From Aquisphaera insulae (GTDB lineage: Bacteria; Planctomycetota; Planctomycetia; Isosphaerales; Isosphaeraceae), in NCBI RefSeq assembly GCF_011064615.1, contig NZ_JAALJH010000061.1, positions 1-58,931 of the forward strand: a DNA stretch of 58,931 bases, written 5' to 3'. Shown in pieces: positions 9,201 through 16,119 of the stretch. Below the pieces are notes generated by a model, which did not search any database, was not told the origin of the DNA, and saw only the letters and a program-made list of their open reading frames with translations. Numbering within the stretch: position 1 is the stretch's first letter; each line of letters starts with the position of its first letter. Made by a program: the position numbers and the translations under genes.

Positions 9201-9950
9201 GACGACCGCATCACCACGCTCGAGGCCGATCGCGACGGGTGGAACCAGATCCTGGGCCGGCAGCGGCAGATCCTGTCGACGATGGACGGCTCGTCGCGCG
9301 CGGCCGAGGCCGCCGAGGCGGTCGAGGAGCTGAAGGCCGGCCTCGCCCTGGACGTCGAGGAATACGCCCGGCTCCGGATCGCCTCCGAGGTCCTCAGGCA
9401 GTCCATCGACCGGTATCGCCAGCAGAGCCAGGGGCCGGTCATCCGCCGCGCCTCGGCCCTCTTCCGCGAGCTCACGCTCGGGTCGTTCGACTCCGTGAAG
9501 GTGGACTACGACGAGCAGGACCGGGCCGTGCTCCGTGCCGTCCGCGCGGGGCCCGGGGCGGCCGTGGACGTGGAGGGCCTCAGCCTGGGGACCGCGGACC
9601 AGCTCTACCTCGCGTTGCGGCTGGCCAGCCTGGATGCCCACCTCGAGGCGCACGAGCCCATCCCATTCATCGTCGATGATATTCTCATCCAGTTCGACGA
9701 CGACCGCGCCGCCGCGGCCCTCGGGGTGCTCGCCGGGCTGTCGAGGCGGACGCAGGTCATCCTGTTCACGCACCACAACCGCGTCGTCGACCTCGCCGAG
9801 GGGGTGGCCGGCGGCGAGGGCGTCGTGTTCATCCACCGGTTGCACGAGCTGAAGGCGCAGGCGGGATCCAGGGCGGCCGCGGCGGCGTCCGAGGCCGAGC
9901 CATGCCCGGAGCCGGTCAAGGTCAGGCGCGGGGGCGGCCGGAGACGGTGA
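6300..9950 (+). CDS. YhaN/SbcC-like SMC-type AAA ATPase (1216 aa)
   Basis: Large coiled-coil ATPase, likely partner of the YhaO-type nuclease at 3282. The N-terminus (LLAFGPFTGVTLDLS) and Walker A GPNEAGKS (33-40) are typical of YhaN/RecF-like ATPases. Residues about 180-1040 are dominated by Ala/Arg/Glu/Leu heptad-like helices consistent with long coiled coils; I see no CxxC zinc hook at the apex, unlike Rad50/SbcC. The C-terminal half of the ATPase holds SLGTADQLYLALRLASL (signature region) and PFIVDDILIQFDD (Walker B), then VILFTHHNRVVDLA. The ATG at 6300 starts directly at the conserved MKILELSLLAFGPF. The complex should act on DNA ends in the cytoplasm; substrate and inducing condition are unknown. 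Confidence 0.9.
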   Translation: MKILELSLLAFGPFTGVTLDLSAGAEGLHVVYGPNEAGKSSSLRALQQALFGIPVRSTDNFLHAHAAMRIGMTLRGSSGEELRFIRRKGSRATLLAEDGETPLPDDAVSRLLKGLGEGEFQGRFALGHDELVQGGKAILGGGGDLGTLLFQAGGGLKDLMGVQRELAREVEDLFKPSGQKPRINGSLAAIREAEEARKAHSLRSSEWVENERQLAEAEARLADIEARLADDRAARRRLERLREALPILSRQRAAAEEIEGLGDVPALREPFATERAEAQRGLEAAGLAIDRARAEIVALEGRAEGLAVPAERLAEVGAVDRLREAMGAARKARADLPNEEARLRLAVREAIDRLDESWPGLLGDRPRGDEPGLDPDTLRAASERLRLNRSQKAAIQRLATERTRLDASRKQAVALLADLAARHEAERAEIDRLPPSADTSALELALKRARDQGDLDGAIEAARAKLAQAERQVARGLQALPLWTGPIEALDALRVPGKETIQQADVELGRIDQDRKEVQRDQRKAKDEKVEAESAVERLRRALGDVPAEDDLRRDRDARDALWSRVRAGWERQVAPEPGQADAFEAASSTADATADRLRRESDRVSQQATAQANLRRSERRLEALAGQEAEVDLREAKARARWQGLWGGLDAPPLSPREMLDWLEDRARVLEKAAEVDAMRRDLDAMEARRDQLREHLRGLLPAAPAATTPPLLSLDRDRAEAELKRLAAVESRRDRLVESSRMLGRQLEAERAKAAAIDGQLAAWRDEWAGAVEPLGLKPDATGEEALDLMARAADLLTGLAAAAQTRERIEAHRRELDRFAADVRETCRRASADLAPDDSASHAAIEAAAHELLRRLREAEEVEAERKAVLKQLAAEHDRLRDAEHASADATRRIESLCREARCRDVAELPEIERRSARAARLREEIRDRDEQIEALRGSETPDAFREAALALDVDRLPERLRELDDRITTLEADRDGWNQILGRQRQILSTMDGSSRAAEAAEAVEELKAGLALDVEEYARLRIASEVLRQSIDRYRQQSQGPVIRRASALFRELTLGSFDSVKVDYDEQDRAVLRAVRAGPGAAVDVEGLSLGTADQLYLALRLASLDAHLEAHEPIPFIVDDILIQFDDDRAAAALGVLAGLSRRTQVILFTHHNRVVDLAEGVAGGEGVVFIHRLHELKAQAGSRAAAAASEAEPCPEPVKVRRGGGRRR

Positions 9951-11490
9951 AGCGGCCGAGCGGCGTCATGGGGACGATCGCCAGCCCCGGGCGGGACTGC
10001 AAGGGCCGGCTGTACGACATCGCCACGGCGCGATACGTCCCGCCGGCCAGGTCGTGCGTCGTGAACGTCCAGCGGCCGGACGCGTCGGCCGCGGTCCGCC
10101 CCGCGGGGGCGATGGTCGAGGGATTCGCGGCCGGGCCGATGTAGACCCGGACCTGCGAGCCCGGCGCCGCGGTGCCGGAGAACGTGACCGCGTTCGTCGC
10201 GACGGCCCGCGTCGTCGCCCAGGCCGCGGCCCGCCGGGCGGCGAGCGGGCCCGTGCGGCCGGCATTCGCCGCCATCGGCGTCGCGTCCTCGACCGAGCCC
10301 GTCAGCGTCAGCTCGCGGACCAGCGGCGATTGCTCGCCGAGCGTCGGGGCGACGAAGTTGCGATACCAGAGCGAGACGCCGTACTTCCCCGAGTGGATCG
10401 CGCCGGCGGCCGTCAGGTTGTAGTAGGCGATGGGGGCGTCGCTGAAGTTGGCGACCGGGACCTGGCCCCACAGGTTGTAGATCTGATTGTGCACCGAGGC
10501 CTTGCTGTGCTGGTAGAAGACCTGGGCGGCGTCCACCCCGGCGGGGACGTAGGCGGGCGGGTCGTTGGCCCGCCGCTGGTAGTCGCGGACGACCTGGCGG
10601 GCGATGCCGCCGACCAGGCCGCCGGAATCGCTGGCCTGGCCCGGGATGTTGTTGCTGGCCGCGTGCGGGTCCAGCATCGTCTCCTCCAGGTAGCCGGCGC
10701 GGAGGCCCGGGGTCATCGATCCCTCCAGGGCGACGATGGCCTGGGTGTTCACCACCGCGCCCTCGCTGTGGCCGATGAGCTGGAGGTCGATCACAGAGCC
10801 CGCGGGGAAGGACTCGGCGATGTCCAGGATCTTGCCGGCCAGCCGGACCCCCTGCGCCGGGGCCTTGCCGGGCTGGCTGCTGACGTAGGCCCAGTTGAAG
10901 GGGATGACGGCGTCGAAGCCCTCGCGCTGCAGGATCTTCGCGGTCTGGAGCTGCCAGGGGGGGCCGTTCTTCCAGCTCGCGTTGATGAGGGCGCCGTGGG
11001 TCACCACGCCGATCGTGTACTTGCGGAACGAGGCGAGATCCGCCGAGCCGGCAGGGGCCGTCGTCGCGTCGCCCGAGACCACCAGGACGTAGGGTTGCCT
11101 CGGGCCGATGGGCAGGCCGCCCGGCAGGGGGATCGTCAGGGTGTGGGTCCCGACCGAGCCCGCGGGATGGCCGGCGTCGTCAAGCGTCGTTGCCCGGGGT
11201 GCAAGGCTACCCAGCAGGCTGTCGCCGGCGTCGAGGTCCTGGTCGGCGGATCGGAAGACGCGAAACGTCGGGGTCGTCGGGCTGTCCACGCGGTAGGTCA
11301 CGGTGACGCCCTTCGAGTCGGCGGTCGTGGCCGAGAGCATGGTGAGGGGCGGGGCGATGCTCGCCGCGCTGAGCGCGATCCGTCGCTCGAGGCCCGTCAG
11401 GTCGGGCGACCAGGAGCGGGGACGTCGGTCCGGTCCGCGGGCGGAGAGCAGGAATGCCCGGAAAATGTGGAGGAATCGGCAGGCGTTCAT
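9922..11490 (-). CDS. Secreted alpha/beta hydrolase-like protein with C-terminal Ig-like domain (522 aa)
   Basis: The nucleophile elbow LIGHSEGAVV (GHSEG) near the middle marks a lipase/esterase-type alpha/beta hydrolase fold; VVTHGALINASW and AVIPFNWAY are consistent with the surrounding strands. The N-terminus is not a classical signal peptide but carries LTGLERRIALS at about 31-41, which resembles the LExR-x-LS motif near the start of many large secreted planctomycete proteins. The same type of motif occurs in the sedolisin at 13634. The last ~90 residues (FSGTAAPGSQVRVYIG, then ASGRWTFTT) look like a bacterial Ig-like repeat. The 3' end overlaps the convergent YhaN-like gene by 29 bp. Substrate unknown. 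Confidence 0.75.
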   Translation of the reverse strand: MNACRFLHIFRAFLLSARGPDRRPRSWSPDLTGLERRIALSAASIAPPLTMLSATTADSKGVTVTYRVDSPTTPTFRVFRSADQDLDAGDSLLGSLAPRATTLDDAGHPAGSVGTHTLTIPLPGGLPIGPRQPYVLVVSGDATTAPAGSADLASFRKYTIGVVTHGALINASWKNGPPWQLQTAKILQREGFDAVIPFNWAYVSSQPGKAPAQGVRLAGKILDIAESFPAGSVIDLQLIGHSEGAVVNTQAIVALEGSMTPGLRAGYLEETMLDPHAASNNIPGQASDSGGLVGGIARQVVRDYQRRANDPPAYVPAGVDAAQVFYQHSKASVHNQIYNLWGQVPVANFSDAPIAYYNLTAAGAIHSGKYGVSLWYRNFVAPTLGEQSPLVRELTLTGSVEDATPMAANAGRTGPLAARRAAAWATTRAVATNAVTFSGTAAPGSQVRVYIGPAANPSTIAPAGRTAADASGRWTFTTHDLAGGTYRAVAMSYSRPLQSRPGLAIVPMTPLGRFTVSGRPRA

Positions 11491-11743
11491 GGATGTTGAC
11501 GACCCCTGTGACTCCCTGTGCTCCGGCGGTCAACCTCGTATCGGCACGCCCGTCGATCTCCGCCGAGCGATTCGGGGCCGCTCGCCGCCCGGGACGGGCC
11601 CGGGGGGTTCGCATCCGCGCCAGGCGTCAAACGAGACCCTTCCGGAGCGGCCGGAGATCCCCGAGAATTCAGGCTGTAAGAAGAACCGGCCGGGGAGCGA
11701 CTCTTCTCCTGGAGATTCGCTCAAGGTGGGGGAACGGAGATCC
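11491..11743. other. Divergent promoter region between hydrolase and sigma factor
   Basis: This 253-bp stretch separates the divergently transcribed hydrolase and sigma-factor genes. I find no convincing operator or hairpin in it. Confidence 0.4.
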
Positions 11744-12283
11744 ATGCCGGACTGGCGGGAGATCCTTGAGGCGGACGGGCCGGCGGCCTGGCGGGCGGCG
11801 TATCGCCTGGTGGGCAACCGGGCCGACGCCGACGAGTGCTTCCAGGATGCCTGCGTGGCCGCCGTGGAGGTGGCGCGCCGGGAAGACGTCCGGAGCTGGC
11901 GGGCCCTGCTCGTCCGCCTGGCCACGGCCCGCGCCGTGGACCGGCTGCGGGCGAGGGTTCGGCAGCGGGCGGCCGTCGAGGCGGCCGAGGGCTGGAGGCA
12001 GGTCGAGGACCCGTCGCCGACGCCCGCCGACGTCGCCTTCGAGCGTGAGCTGGCCGGGTCGCTCCGCGACGCCCTGGGCCGCATCCCCGCCAGGCAGGCG
12101 GAGGCGTTCTGCCTCCACGGCCTCGAGGGGCTCGGCTACCGGGACGTCGCCCGCCGGATGGGCGTCTCGGTCGGGCTCGCCGGCGTCCTGATCCATCGGG
12201 CTCGGGGCCGGCTCCAGGCCCTGCTGAGGGCCTATCAGACGACACCCCAGCCCACGCCCGCGGCGAGAAAGGAGCCGTCGTGA
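11744..12283 (+). CDS. ECF-type RNA polymerase sigma factor (179 aa)
   Basis: Short two-domain sigma factor. Region 2 (about residues 15-75: AAYRLVGNRADADECFQDAC, then SWRALLVRLATARAVDRLRAR) would bind core polymerase and the -10 element. Region 4 (about 110-165: IPARQAEAFCLHGLEGLGYR, then VARRMGVSVGLAGVLIHRAR) is the helix-turn-helix for the -35 element. The ATG at 11744 follows GGAG at a good distance; longer in-frame extensions have no region-1 homology. Its stop codon overlaps the start of the next gene (GTGA), indicating translational coupling with a probable membrane-bound regulator. The downstream partner replaces the usual zinc-binding anti-sigma factor. Confidence 0.9.
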   Translation: MPDWREILEADGPAAWRAAYRLVGNRADADECFQDACVAAVEVARREDVRSWRALLVRLATARAVDRLRARVRQRAAVEAAEGWRQVEDPSPTPADVAFERELAGSLRDALGRIPARQAEAFCLHGLEGLGYRDVARRMGVSVGLAGVLIHRARGRLQALLRAYQTTPQPTPAARKEPS

Positions 12284-13536
12284 GACCGGATGCCGATCCG
12301 ACCTCCGGACGTCCCGGAGACGACCGCGACCGACTCGCCCGCGCGGTGGATGCCCTCCGCGCCGAGCCCGTGCCGGACGGGCCCGCGCCGGCGGTCCTCG
12401 CCCGCGTGCTCGAGGCGGTGGAGGCCGCCGCGGGCTCGACATCGACCCCGATCCCTCTCAGAACCAGGAGAAACGCCATGTTCATCACGCTCAAGGTCGC
12501 GGCCGCGGCGGTGCTCGCCGCCGGGGGACTGTTCCTCGCCGGTAGCCCGTTCCTGGCCGGCGCGCCGATCAGCTATCGGGAGGTCGCGGAGAAGATCCGG
12601 GATGCCCGCACGCTCTCGTACACGACGACGTCCGAATTGCCCGACACGCCCAAGATGCCGCCGACCCGTCTCTCCTTCAAGCAACCCGGCCACTTCCGCG
12701 TCGAGGTCGTCGGCACGCCGGCGCTGGTGATCATCTCCGACTACGAGGCCGGCAAGAGGATGTTCCTCGATCCCGCGAAGAAGACCGCCCTGATGCTCGA
12801 GGGCCGCCTGCCGGGCGAGCCCAAGCCCGGCCAGGTCGATCTCACGGCTCAGGGCCTGGCGGAGTTTCGCAGGCTCGGCTCGGCCGAGGGCGAGGCCCTG
12901 GGCGAGAAGAAGATCGGCGACGTCACCGCGAAGGGCTTCCGCATCGCGGAGAAACCCGGGTACGAGACCATCGTCTGGGTCGATCCGAAGACCCGCCTGC
13001 CGATCCAGGTCGACCAGTCCGTCCCCTTCGCGGGCAAGACGAGCCGCGTCACGACCACCGACATCCGCCTCGATCCGCCGCTGGACGACGAACTCTTCCG
13101 CCTCGACCCACCACCTGGCTATGAGGTCATCAAGCAGAACCTCGCCGCCGGCACGGAGAAGGACGACGGCACGCCCGAGGCGGCCCTGATCTCGATGCTT
13201 CGCGGCTACGCGACCGCGTCCAATGGCGCCTTCCCGAAGAAGATCGACGACTGGCAGGACTACGGCAAGGTCCTCGCGAAGAAGACCGCCGGGCCCAAGG
13301 ACGCGAAGGATACCGGCATGGCCGAGGCCATCCGCGTGGCCACGCTCGCGGGCCGCGCCTCCGTGTACATCGCGATGCTCGACGGCCAGTACGGCTACAA
13401 GCCCGACGGCGTCAAGCTCGGCGACGCCGACAAGCTCCTCTTCTGGTGCAAGCCCAAGGGCAAGGAGACCTGGCGGGGGATCTACGGCGACCTGCACGCC
13501 GTCGACCTGCCCGCCGACAAGGTGCCGGCCCGGTGA
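12280..13536 (+). CDS. Membrane-anchored DUF2092/LolA-like protein, putative anti-sigma partner (418 aa)
   Basis: The GTG at 12280 overlaps the sigma-factor stop by 4 bp. Residues 1-66 are a charged cytoplasmic segment (DRDRLARAVDALRAEPVPDG and AVLARVLEAVEAA), followed by one membrane helix (about 69-94). The exported part has LolA/DUF2092-like features: ISYREVAEKIRDARTLSYTT, FKQPGHFRVEV and PGYETIVWVDPKTRLPIQV. Known ECF partners often join a short cytoplasmic sigma-binding helix to an exported sensor; this layout fits, but no zinc-binding anti-sigma motif is visible, so the anti-sigma role is inference from coupling and topology. The C-terminal third (after about 300) is not recognised. An alternative is a cell-envelope protein merely co-expressed with the sigma factor. 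Confidence 0.75.
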   Translation: MRPDADPTSGRPGDDRDRLARAVDALRAEPVPDGPAPAVLARVLEAVEAAAGSTSTPIPLRTRRNAMFITLKVAAAAVLAAGGLFLAGSPFLAGAPISYREVAEKIRDARTLSYTTTSELPDTPKMPPTRLSFKQPGHFRVEVVGTPALVIISDYEAGKRMFLDPAKKTALMLEGRLPGEPKPGQVDLTAQGLAEFRRLGSAEGEALGEKKIGDVTAKGFRIAEKPGYETIVWVDPKTRLPIQVDQSVPFAGKTSRVTTTDIRLDPPLDDELFRLDPPPGYEVIKQNLAAGTEKDDGTPEAALISMLRGYATASNGAFPKKIDDWQDYGKVLAKKTAGPKDAKDTGMAEAIRVATLAGRASVYIAMLDGQYGYKPDGVKLGDADKLLFWCKPKGKETWRGIYGDLHAVDLPADKVPAR

Positions 13537-13575
13537 GGTCTCCGCGGGCCCGACGCGGGGGCAAACGGGATCTCC

Positions 13576-13600
13576 CCCTCTCCCGCCAAGCGGGAGAGGG
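13576..13600. terminator. Hairpin between convergent genes
   Basis: A perfect 10-bp stem (CCCTCTCCCG / CGGGAGAGGG) with a 5-nt loop lies between the convergent DUF2092-like gene (ends 13536) and the sedolisin gene (ends 13634). It can serve as a bidirectional terminator, although there is no U tract. From general experience, the surrounding CTCTCCCGC-AAG-CGGGAGAGG type is a dispersed repeat in many GC-rich genomes. Confidence 0.6.
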
Positions 13601-13633
13601 TTGGGGTGAGGGCGGAGCGAGCCCCCTCACGAA

Positions 13634-14926
13634 TCAATAATTGACGAGTGCCGCATACACCAGGTCGGCCCGCCGCGGCGAGCCCTTGCCGGTGACGAGG
13701 TCATAGCCGGCCTTGGCGGAGGCGACGGCGTTGGTGCCGGTGATCACGTCGTAGAGCGGCGTGGTGCCGGAGGTGCCCGAGGCCATCGCGTAGAGCGCGG
13801 GGAGGACCTGGGTGTCGCCGTCGAGCACCGACTTGCCGGCCGCGACCCGGCCCTGGTTGGCCAGGGCGATGATCGCCGCCCACTGGGGGGCCCCGGCGCT
13901 CGTGCCGCCGTACTGGCCCCAGCCGTAGTTGCCGTACGAGTCATAGACCGCCACGCCCGAATTCGGGTCGCCGTTGTAGGCGACGTCCGGATTGGCCCGT
14001 TTCGAGTAGCCCAGACCGGCCTGATACGAGGGCGAGGACTCGTACGCGCTCATGCCGCCGCCGCCGCTGGTCCAGCCCGATTCGCCGGTCCAGTTGTAGC
14101 TGCTGTCGTGCGACAGGAGCGTGCCCCCCACCGACACCACGTAGGGCGACTCCGCCGGGTACGACTGGTTGCCGCTGTCCCCCGCGGAGAACAGGAACGT
14201 CACGCCCGGCACCTGGAAGTGGCTGTCGTAGCTGGTCTCCGAGGACGACTCGCCGCCGCCCCAGCTATTCGAGACGACGGTCGCGCCATGGCTCACCGCG
14301 TAGTCATCCCCGCCCAGGAGCGAGGCGTACGTGGTGGACTTCGTCTCCACCAGGAGGATCTTCGCCAGCGGGGCGATCGCGTGGGCCCACTCCACGTCGA
14401 GCGAGATCTCCTGGCCCCAGCCCCTGTTCCCGGTCGGCTTGCTGCCGCCGGAATAGGCCTTCGTCAGCCAGGTGGAGGCCGCGCCATAGGCCGCGTAGTA
14501 CGACGTCGAGCCGCCGATGGTCGTCATGAACTGCTTGTCGAAGGTGTCCGCGTCGCTGGCGATGTTGGGGTCGTCGTAGGCGTCCACGATCGCGATCGTC
14601 TGCCCCGCCCCGAGGTTGCTGACCTGGTCGAGCCCGTAGATGTGGCGGAGCTGGGCCGGCGTCAGCGCCGACGACGGCACGCTCGTGCTCAGGGGGCCGG
14701 CGTCGTCGTGCGTCCGCGCCCGGCTGAGGAACGTGTGGGCGTGGTTCCGGCCGTGCGAGGCCGAGCTCGCCGTGGCCACCGCGGCCGTCGCCGCCCCGGC
14801 GACGCGGGCGTATTCGTGGATGTGATGATGCGACAGGAGTGCCGTCGTGCTCAGCATCGCACGCTCTTCGAGCCGCTCGACGGACGTGGAGCGGAACGGG
14901 CGGACCTTCCTCGCGGTTCGCGTCAT
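13634..14926 (-). CDS. Secreted sedolisin-type (S53) serine-carboxyl protease (430 aa)
   Basis: The S53 catalytic set is visible: E173 and D177 in QEISLDVEWAHA, D250 in LFSAGDSGN (oxyanion Asp) and S343 in YGGTSAGAPQWAA. The C-terminal VITGTN and AGYDLVTGKGSP match the calcium site of the family. The ATG at 14926 gives MTRTARKVRPFRSTSVERLEERAMLS in two parts: a basic start followed by VERLEERAMLS at about 16-26, the LExR-x-LS motif of secreted planctomycete proteins. An upstream in-frame extension encodes the GGATGC tandem repeat as Arg-Ile and is rejected. The pro-domain is very short (about 30-85) compared with classical sedolisins of roughly 180 residues, so maturation may differ. Expected to work outside the cytoplasm on proteins. 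Confidence 0.9.
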   Translation of the reverse strand: MTRTARKVRPFRSTSVERLEERAMLSTTALLSHHHIHEYARVAGAATAAVATASSASHGRNHAHTFLSRARTHDDAGPLSTSVPSSALTPAQLRHIYGLDQVSNLGAGQTIAIVDAYDDPNIASDADTFDKQFMTTIGGSTSYYAAYGAASTWLTKAYSGGSKPTGNRGWGQEISLDVEWAHAIAPLAKILLVETKSTTYASLLGGDDYAVSHGATVVSNSWGGGESSSETSYDSHFQVPGVTFLFSAGDSGNQSYPAESPYVVSVGGTLLSHDSSYNWTGESGWTSGGGGMSAYESSPSYQAGLGYSKRANPDVAYNGDPNSGVAVYDSYGNYGWGQYGGTSAGAPQWAAIIALANQGRVAAGKSVLDGDTQVLPALYAMASGTSGTTPLYDVITGTNAVASAKAGYDLVTGKGSPRRADLVYAALVNY

Positions 14927-15168
14927 GATGGGATTCCCGAGTTGTGGATCAATCGGATGGGGATCGGACGCTGGGATGCGGATGCGGATGCGGATGCGGC
15001 GCTCTGGCGGGAGAGGGGGCCTTTCGCAAGGCGACGACGAACATAGCGGCGGCGCGCAATCGTCCTCTATCACATTCGTGGGACGAGTCTTATTTCTCCA
15101 ATCCAATCAAACGCGTTTGATATCCGTGAATTCCTTCGGATTGGTGCGTGCGCGGGGACCTTGCGACG
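14927..15168. promoter_or_regulatory. Sedolisin upstream region with tandem repeat and 14-bp palindrome
   Basis: The leader of the sedolisin gene contains four and a half GGATGC hexamers at 14974-14999. Further upstream, at 15107-15120, lies the perfect palindrome TCAAACGCGTTTGA, set in a local AT-rich zone and flanked by an inverted CCAATC (15103-15108) / GATTGG (15139-15144) pair. A palindrome of this kind in a 70% GC genome is a reasonable operator candidate for the sedolisin promoter. No regulator of matching type is adjacent. Confidence 0.45.
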
Positions 15169-15234
15169 TCAGAACACCTGATTGATCCCGAACCAGAGCA
15201 CCGGGCCCCCCTTGACGCCGATCGGCTGGGCGAT
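15169..15234. repeat. 66-bp direct repeat, displaced copy of the M1-barrel gene 3' end
   Basis: These 66 bp are identical at every position to 16120-16185. They correspond to the stop codon and last 21 codons of the M1 peptidase-barrel gene (minus strand, ending in VLWFGINQVF). This copy is not attached to the rest of the gene. The right-hand end coincides with the stop codon of the HigA-like gene (15234-15236). Confidence 0.95.
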
Positions 15235-15704
15235 CAGCGAGACGTCCTCCCCCTGGCGCGGGCTGACTTGCGGGGAGGCCCTGCGAGAGCCTTGGGGTCG
15301 CTCGCTTCATCACGGACGACGATCTTGCGGCGGCCCGAGGATCTCTCGATCGATACGCCATTGAGGGTGACGGTGGGGATCCCCACGGCCCTGCACACGG
15401 CCTCGGGGTTCTCGCTGTAGATCTGGAGCAGTCTTCGCGAGGCATGAGAGGGCGTGCGGACGCCCTGCTCCCAGCTCTGGATCGTCTTGGTGGAGACGTT
15501 GAGCATGCGGGCGAAGATGGCCTGCGACATCCCGGACTGGTCGCGGAGCGCGACGATGGTATCAGCCTCGATCTCCGGAGGTTCCTCGGGGAGCCCGCAG
15601 GCCTTGGTCCTGAGCGTGATCTCGCCCTCCGCGTGGCGGATTGCCTCCTCCAGACTCGCCCTCAATCGCTCGGCAAGCGGCCTTCGTTTGCTCTGCGTTT
15701 TCAT
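15234..15704 (-). CDS. HTH antitoxin, HigA-2/RHH-XRE type (156 aa)
   Basis: Predicted antitoxin and autorepressor. Residues about 45-105 form an XRE-like helix-turn-helix: IVALRDQSGMSQAIFARMLN, then VSTKTIQSWEQGVRTPSHAS. The N-terminal part (LAERLRASLEEAIRHAEGE) resembles the toxin-binding segment of antitoxins that lie downstream of a RelE/HigB-like gene. Its ATG at 15704 overlaps the toxin stop by 4 bp (ATGA), as in many such operons. The reading frame is intact although the toxin upstream is broken. The stop codon lies exactly at the edge of the 66-bp repeat, so the natural C-terminus may have been altered by the insertion junction. It might still bind the operator at 16077-16099. Confidence 0.85.
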   Translation of the reverse strand: MKTQSKRRPLAERLRASLEEAIRHAEGEITLRTKACGLPEEPPEIEADTIVALRDQSGMSQAIFARMLNVSTKTIQSWEQGVRTPSHASRRLLQIYSENPEAVCRAVGIPTVTLNGVSIERSSGRRKIVVRDEASDPKALAGPPRKSARARGRTSR

Positions 15705-16065
15705 CCGCGTGGTTCCCCGTTCGAGCGTCTCGTGATCGAACGCTTGAAGTGATCGGCGAGCGCCCGGAGTGATGCCTTGTCGTCCGCCGACAGGTCCTCT
15801 TGCTCACCCTTGTCGTAGATGTCCATCAGGAAGATCACGTTCGCCTGCGGGACGTGCAGGTAGATGACCCGAATCCCTCCCCGCCGCCCCTTGCCTCGTC
15901 CAGGGTCCGGCATCCTGAGCTTTCGCAGGCCCCGCAGCCGGGCATGGGCTTCCCTCTGTTCGGGTCGGCCAGGAGCTACCGCTGGAGCCCCCTGAGGCAA
16001 TCATCCGGGAGGAATTTGGAGACCCATTCGGTGAACTCGCTCGACTCGATGAAGAGGACTTTCAT
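15701..16065 (-). pseudogene. Broken RelE/HigB-like toxin gene
   Basis: Starting at the ATG at 16065 (MKVLFIESSEFTEWV), the frame runs into a TAG at 15976-15978 after 29 codons, at the point where a family member would have a charged residue before LLADPN. The frame then continues as LLADPNRGKPMPGCG but shifts by one base within a G run near 15930-15935. The remainder (RGLRKLRMPDPGRGKGRRGG, then IRVIYLHVPQANVIFLMDIY) is in another frame and ends at 15701. One nonsense change plus a one-base loss explains the break. The preserved part keeps the RelE-like beta strands. Family members are ribosome-dependent mRNA interferases; this copy should be inactive unless the errors are from sequencing. 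Confidence 0.85.
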
Positions 16066-16076
16066 GACGCGTCGAT

Positions 16077-16099
16077 CTTATCCTACGAGGTAGGAGAAG
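16077..16099. promoter_or_regulatory. 23-bp operator-like palindrome of the HigBA-like cassette
   Basis: CTTATCCTAC-GAG-GTAGGAGAAG has two 10-bp arms with one mismatch and lies 12 bp upstream of the toxin start. On the transcribed strand it contains TAGGAT, a plausible -10 box. A repressor bound here would block the promoter, as expected for antitoxin autoregulation. I see no clear -35 box. Confidence 0.6.
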
Positions 16100-16119
16100 G
16101 CCACTCGGAGAGCATCCCC

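Noticed and set aside
2448..9845. Open frame of more than 2400 codons on the minus strand
   Set aside because: It runs antisense through trpC, yhaO-like, C69 and yhaN-like genes, is full of low-complexity Arg/Leu/Glu/Gly, and has no family motif. Long antisense frames are expected at this GC content.
13555..13625. Possible insertion-sequence end at the CCCTCTCCCG hairpin
   Set aside because: It is a single short stem between convergent genes with no paired end or transposase. A terminator or dispersed small repeat explains it better.
14974..14999. GGATGC tandem as a CRISPR-like or regulatory array
   Set aside because: It has no spacers and only four and a half 6-bp units, so it is a simple microsatellite in the sedolisin leader.
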